Assembly: GCA_013001935.1 (NCBI GenBank)
Contig: JABDKZ010000273.1
Coordinates: 1-15,311 of the forward strand
DNA from: Maribacter sp.
GTDB taxonomy: Bacteria > Bacteroidota > Bacteroidia > Flavobacteriales > Flavobacteriaceae
Reading direction: 5' to 3'
Length of the DNA stretch: 15,311 nucleotides
Shown: positions 13,243-15,311 of the stretch, piece by piece
Layout of the letters: the number at the start of each line of letters is the position of its first letter
Numbering within the stretch: the stretch's first letter is position 1
Made by a program: the position numbers and the translations under genes
Notes under the pieces: generated by a model
The model's input: only the letters and a program-made list of their open reading frames with translations
What the model was told of the DNA's origin: nothing
The model's database searches: none

Positions 13243-15311
13243 ATGGTCGCTAAACTTACACAAGGCTTTTGGGCAAGAGTCGCTCGAATAATCCTAAGAA
13301 ATAGGATTTTGATTCTATTTGTGATCGCTGCCATTACTTTATTTTTAGCAATGCAATGGGAGAATATGCGCTTTAGCAACTCCCAAGCCAACTTATTACC
13401 CGATGACCATCCTATAAATATTGAATACCAAAATTTCTTAAATCAATTCGGTGAAGAGGGCAATACCATAGTATTCGCAATTAGTGACTCTGCACTTTAT
13501 TCGCCATTGAATTTTAATAGATGGAATAAATTAAGTAAACAACTTGGGGCATTCCCAGAGGTTGATTTTGTGCTTTCAACAGATAACCTGCAGGAATTGA
13601 TTAAAAACAAGGAAAAACAAGAATTTGTTCTTGAGCCTCTCATAAAATCCGAGATCATTACCCAAAAAGATGTTGATACTATAGTGAACCATCTTTTCAA
13701 TGACCTTCCATTTTATGACAACCTTCTTTATAACAAGGAAAGTAGAACCATACGTACCGTAATGTATCTGGACAAGGACATCGTGAACACTTCGGTTCGT
13801 AAGGATTTTATCCTTGAGGATTTGAAGAGTCTTGTTGCCAATTTTGAGGAAGAAACGGGGCTCGATGTTCGCATTTCGGGCATGCCCTATATTCGCACCA
13901 TGAATTCCCAGAATATTATTGATGAAATCGGGAAATTCATACTTGCTGCACTCGGTGTTACATCACTGATATTCTTTTTCTTTTTTAGAAGTTTCCGTGC
14001 TACTCTAATTTCGATGTTCATCGTGATTATTGGCGTAATGTGGGCCTTTGGGGTTTTAGGATTATTGCAATACGAAATAACCGTATTGACTGCCTTAATA
14101 CCCCCTTTAATAATTGTTATAGGAATTCCCAACTGCATATTCTTAATAAACAAATACCAACAGGAAGTTAAAAAGCATGGCAACCAAGCGCTATCACTGC
14201 AACGGGTAATCTCAAAAATCGGCAACGCCACTTTGATGACCAATATGACCACGGCTTCCGGATTTGCTACCTTCATCATTACTGATAGTAAACTATTAAA
14301 GGAATTCGGTATAGTCGCTTCAATCAATATTCTTGGCATATTCATAATATCCCTATTGATTATTCCAATCGTGTATAGCTTCATGTCATTACCCAAAACG
14401 AAGCATTTGAAACACCTCAATAAAAAATGGATTGATGGTTTTGTAAATAAGATGGAGAATATCGTAAGAGAGAAAAGGATAGCAGTTTATATTACCTCCA
14501 TACTTTTATTAGTGGTTAGTATCATAGGCATTTATCAAATAGAGATTTCCGGAAGCCCTATTGAAGATATGCCGAAAAAAGCAGGGTTCTTTAAGGATAT
14601 CCGCTTCTTTGAAAAAGAATTTGATGGAATAATGCCTGTAGAGATTGTTGTCGACACAAAGAAACCAAAAGGGGTCTTGAAACCAGCAACGCTAAAGAGA
14701 ATGGACCGACTAGGCACTGTTATTGAAGAGATTCCAGAATTATCCAAACCTATCTCCGTGGTAAATTTGGTTAAATATTCCAAACAGGCTTTTTATAATG
14801 GAATCCCAAAGTATTACCAATTGCCAACAACACAAGAGAACAACTTTATTATGGATGTGGCCCGAAAATCTTCGGATAACGGTAATCTTTTAAAAAGTTT
14901 TGTTGATAGTACGGGCCAAACGGCAAGAATCACCACTTTCATGAAAGATGTGAAAACAGAACGCATGGAAGATATTGAAGCGAGACTTTTGGAAAATATC
15001 GCAAAAATTTTTCCAGAAGAAAGGTATGGCGTTTATATGACAGGCAGTGCTTTGTTATTTCTAAAAGGAACCAAATATTTGGTGAAAAATCTGGTAATCT
15101 CACTAGCTTTTGCCATCTTTTTAATTGCACTTTTTATGGCCTTTCTTTTTAGGTCCTTTAGAATGATCATTATTTCATTGATTCCTAACTTGTTGCCATT
15201 AGTAATAACCGCTGGCGTCATGGGTTTTGTCGGTGTCCCGATAAAACCCTCCACAATCTTGGTTTTCAGTATTGCTTTTGGTATCTCAGTGGATGACACC
15301 ATACATTTTCT
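13243..15311 (+). CDS. MMPL/RND-superfamily transporter (3' truncated by window edge)
   Basis: Open from the ATG at 13243 to the right edge, 689 codons; relatives are usually somewhat under 800-900 residues, so roughly the last membrane helices are missing. Architecture is the two-repeat RND type. TM1 is at about 20-38, then a large periplasmic domain to about 225, then a helix cluster beginning at 232 (KFILAALGVTSLIFFFFFRSF). The second repeat starts with a helix near 413-433 and a second periplasmic domain, with another cluster from about residue 606. The first-half helix-4 motif is GIPNCIFLINKY (294-305); the second-half equivalent is GISVDDTIHF (680-689), whose paired Asp are the usual proton-relay residues of this family. 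It resembles exporters of lipids or hydrophobic compounds; the substrate is unknown. An ATG start with an upstream promoter-like element and a basic N-terminus before TM1 support this start. Confidence 0.9.
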   Translation, partial: MVAKLTQGFWARVARIILRNRILILFVIAAITLFLAMQWENMRFSNSQANLLPDDHPINIEYQNFLNQFGEEGNTIVFAISDSALYSPLNFNRWNKLSKQLGAFPEVDFVLSTDNLQELIKNKEKQEFVLEPLIKSEIITQKDVDTIVNHLFNDLPFYDNLLYNKESRTIRTVMYLDKDIVNTSVRKDFILEDLKSLVANFEEETGLDVRISGMPYIRTMNSQNIIDEIGKFILAALGVTSLIFFFFFRSFRATLISMFIVIIGVMWAFGVLGLLQYEITVLTALIPPLIIVIGIPNCIFLINKYQQEVKKHGNQALSLQRVISKIGNATLMTNMTTASGFATFIITDSKLLKEFGIVASINILGIFIISLLIIPIVYSFMSLPKTKHLKHLNKKWIDGFVNKMENIVREKRIAVYITSILLLVVSIIGIYQIEISGSPIEDMPKKAGFFKDIRFFEKEFDGIMPVEIVVDTKKPKGVLKPATLKRMDRLGTVIEEIPELSKPISVVNLVKYSKQAFYNGIPKYYQLPTTQENNFIMDVARKSSDNGNLLKSFVDSTGQTARITTFMKDVKTERMEDIEARLLENIAKIFPEERYGVYMTGSALLFLKGTKYLVKNLVISLAFAIFLIALFMAFLFRSFRMIIISLIPNLLPLVITAGVMGFVGVPIKPSTILVFSIAFGISVDDTIHF

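Noticed and set aside
13887..14420. 177-codon open frame on the minus strand opposite the transporter
   Set aside because: Antisense of a clear MMPL-type membrane protein frame that is open from 13243 to the window edge; the antisense product has no recognisable family.
1..15311. CRISPR, tRNA, rRNA, insertion sequence or attachment site
   Set aside because: No regularly spaced repeats, no cloverleaf with CCA-type acceptor, no rRNA stretches, and no transposase or terminal inverted repeats were found on either strand by reading.

Overview
The window looks like chromosome of a marine-type member of the Flavobacteriaceae (Bacteroidota). The evidence is a Type IX secretion (T9SS) C-terminal sorting domain, a Bacteroidota-style lipoprotein, two DUF5916/CBM9-like outer-membrane proteins, A-rich start regions without Shine-Dalgarno sequences, and promoter elements of the Bacteroidota TTTG / TAnnTTTG type. 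The genus cannot be fixed from what is visible.

Layout. Positions 1-998 hold the 3' end of polA (DNA polymerase I), which enters from the left. A tiny secreted protein made almost only of a T9SS sorting domain follows (1130-1471). It converges, across a shared terminator hairpin, on a minus-strand block: a lipocalin-like lipoprotein (1518-2021) and two tandem DUF5916 paralogues (2097-4727 and 4838-7489). A divergent intergenic region (7490-7747) carries a near-consensus promoter for the translation cluster rplM-rpsI-rpsB-tsf (7748-10909), which ends in a strong terminator. A two-gene minus-strand module, a four-helix membrane protein overlapping an Xre-type regulator (11637 to 10965), sits between tsf and pyrH. 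pyrH and frr follow (11807-13115) with their own terminator. The window ends inside an MMPL/RND-family membrane transporter (13243 to the right edge).

How the genes work together. L13, S9, S2, EF-Ts and ribosome recycling factor serve translation, and UMP kinase supplies pyrimidine nucleotides; this cluster is common across bacteria. The minus-strand genes on the left are envelope proteins of largely unknown function. The membrane protein/Xre pair looks like a self-contained autoregulated unit placed between tsf and pyrH.

No mobile element, CRISPR array, tRNA or rRNA was seen. The points most worth a second look are: ribosomal protein S2 with a long C-terminal extension (a 70-residue Ala/Lys/Glu/Pro linker plus a helix-hairpin-helix domain); a 265-nt hairpin-rich region in front of rpsB that may be an autoregulatory leader; a stand-alone T9SS sorting-domain protein with a foldable 5' region; and a palindromic operator candidate in front of the membrane protein/Xre pair. 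No intergenic stretch exceeds 300 bases.
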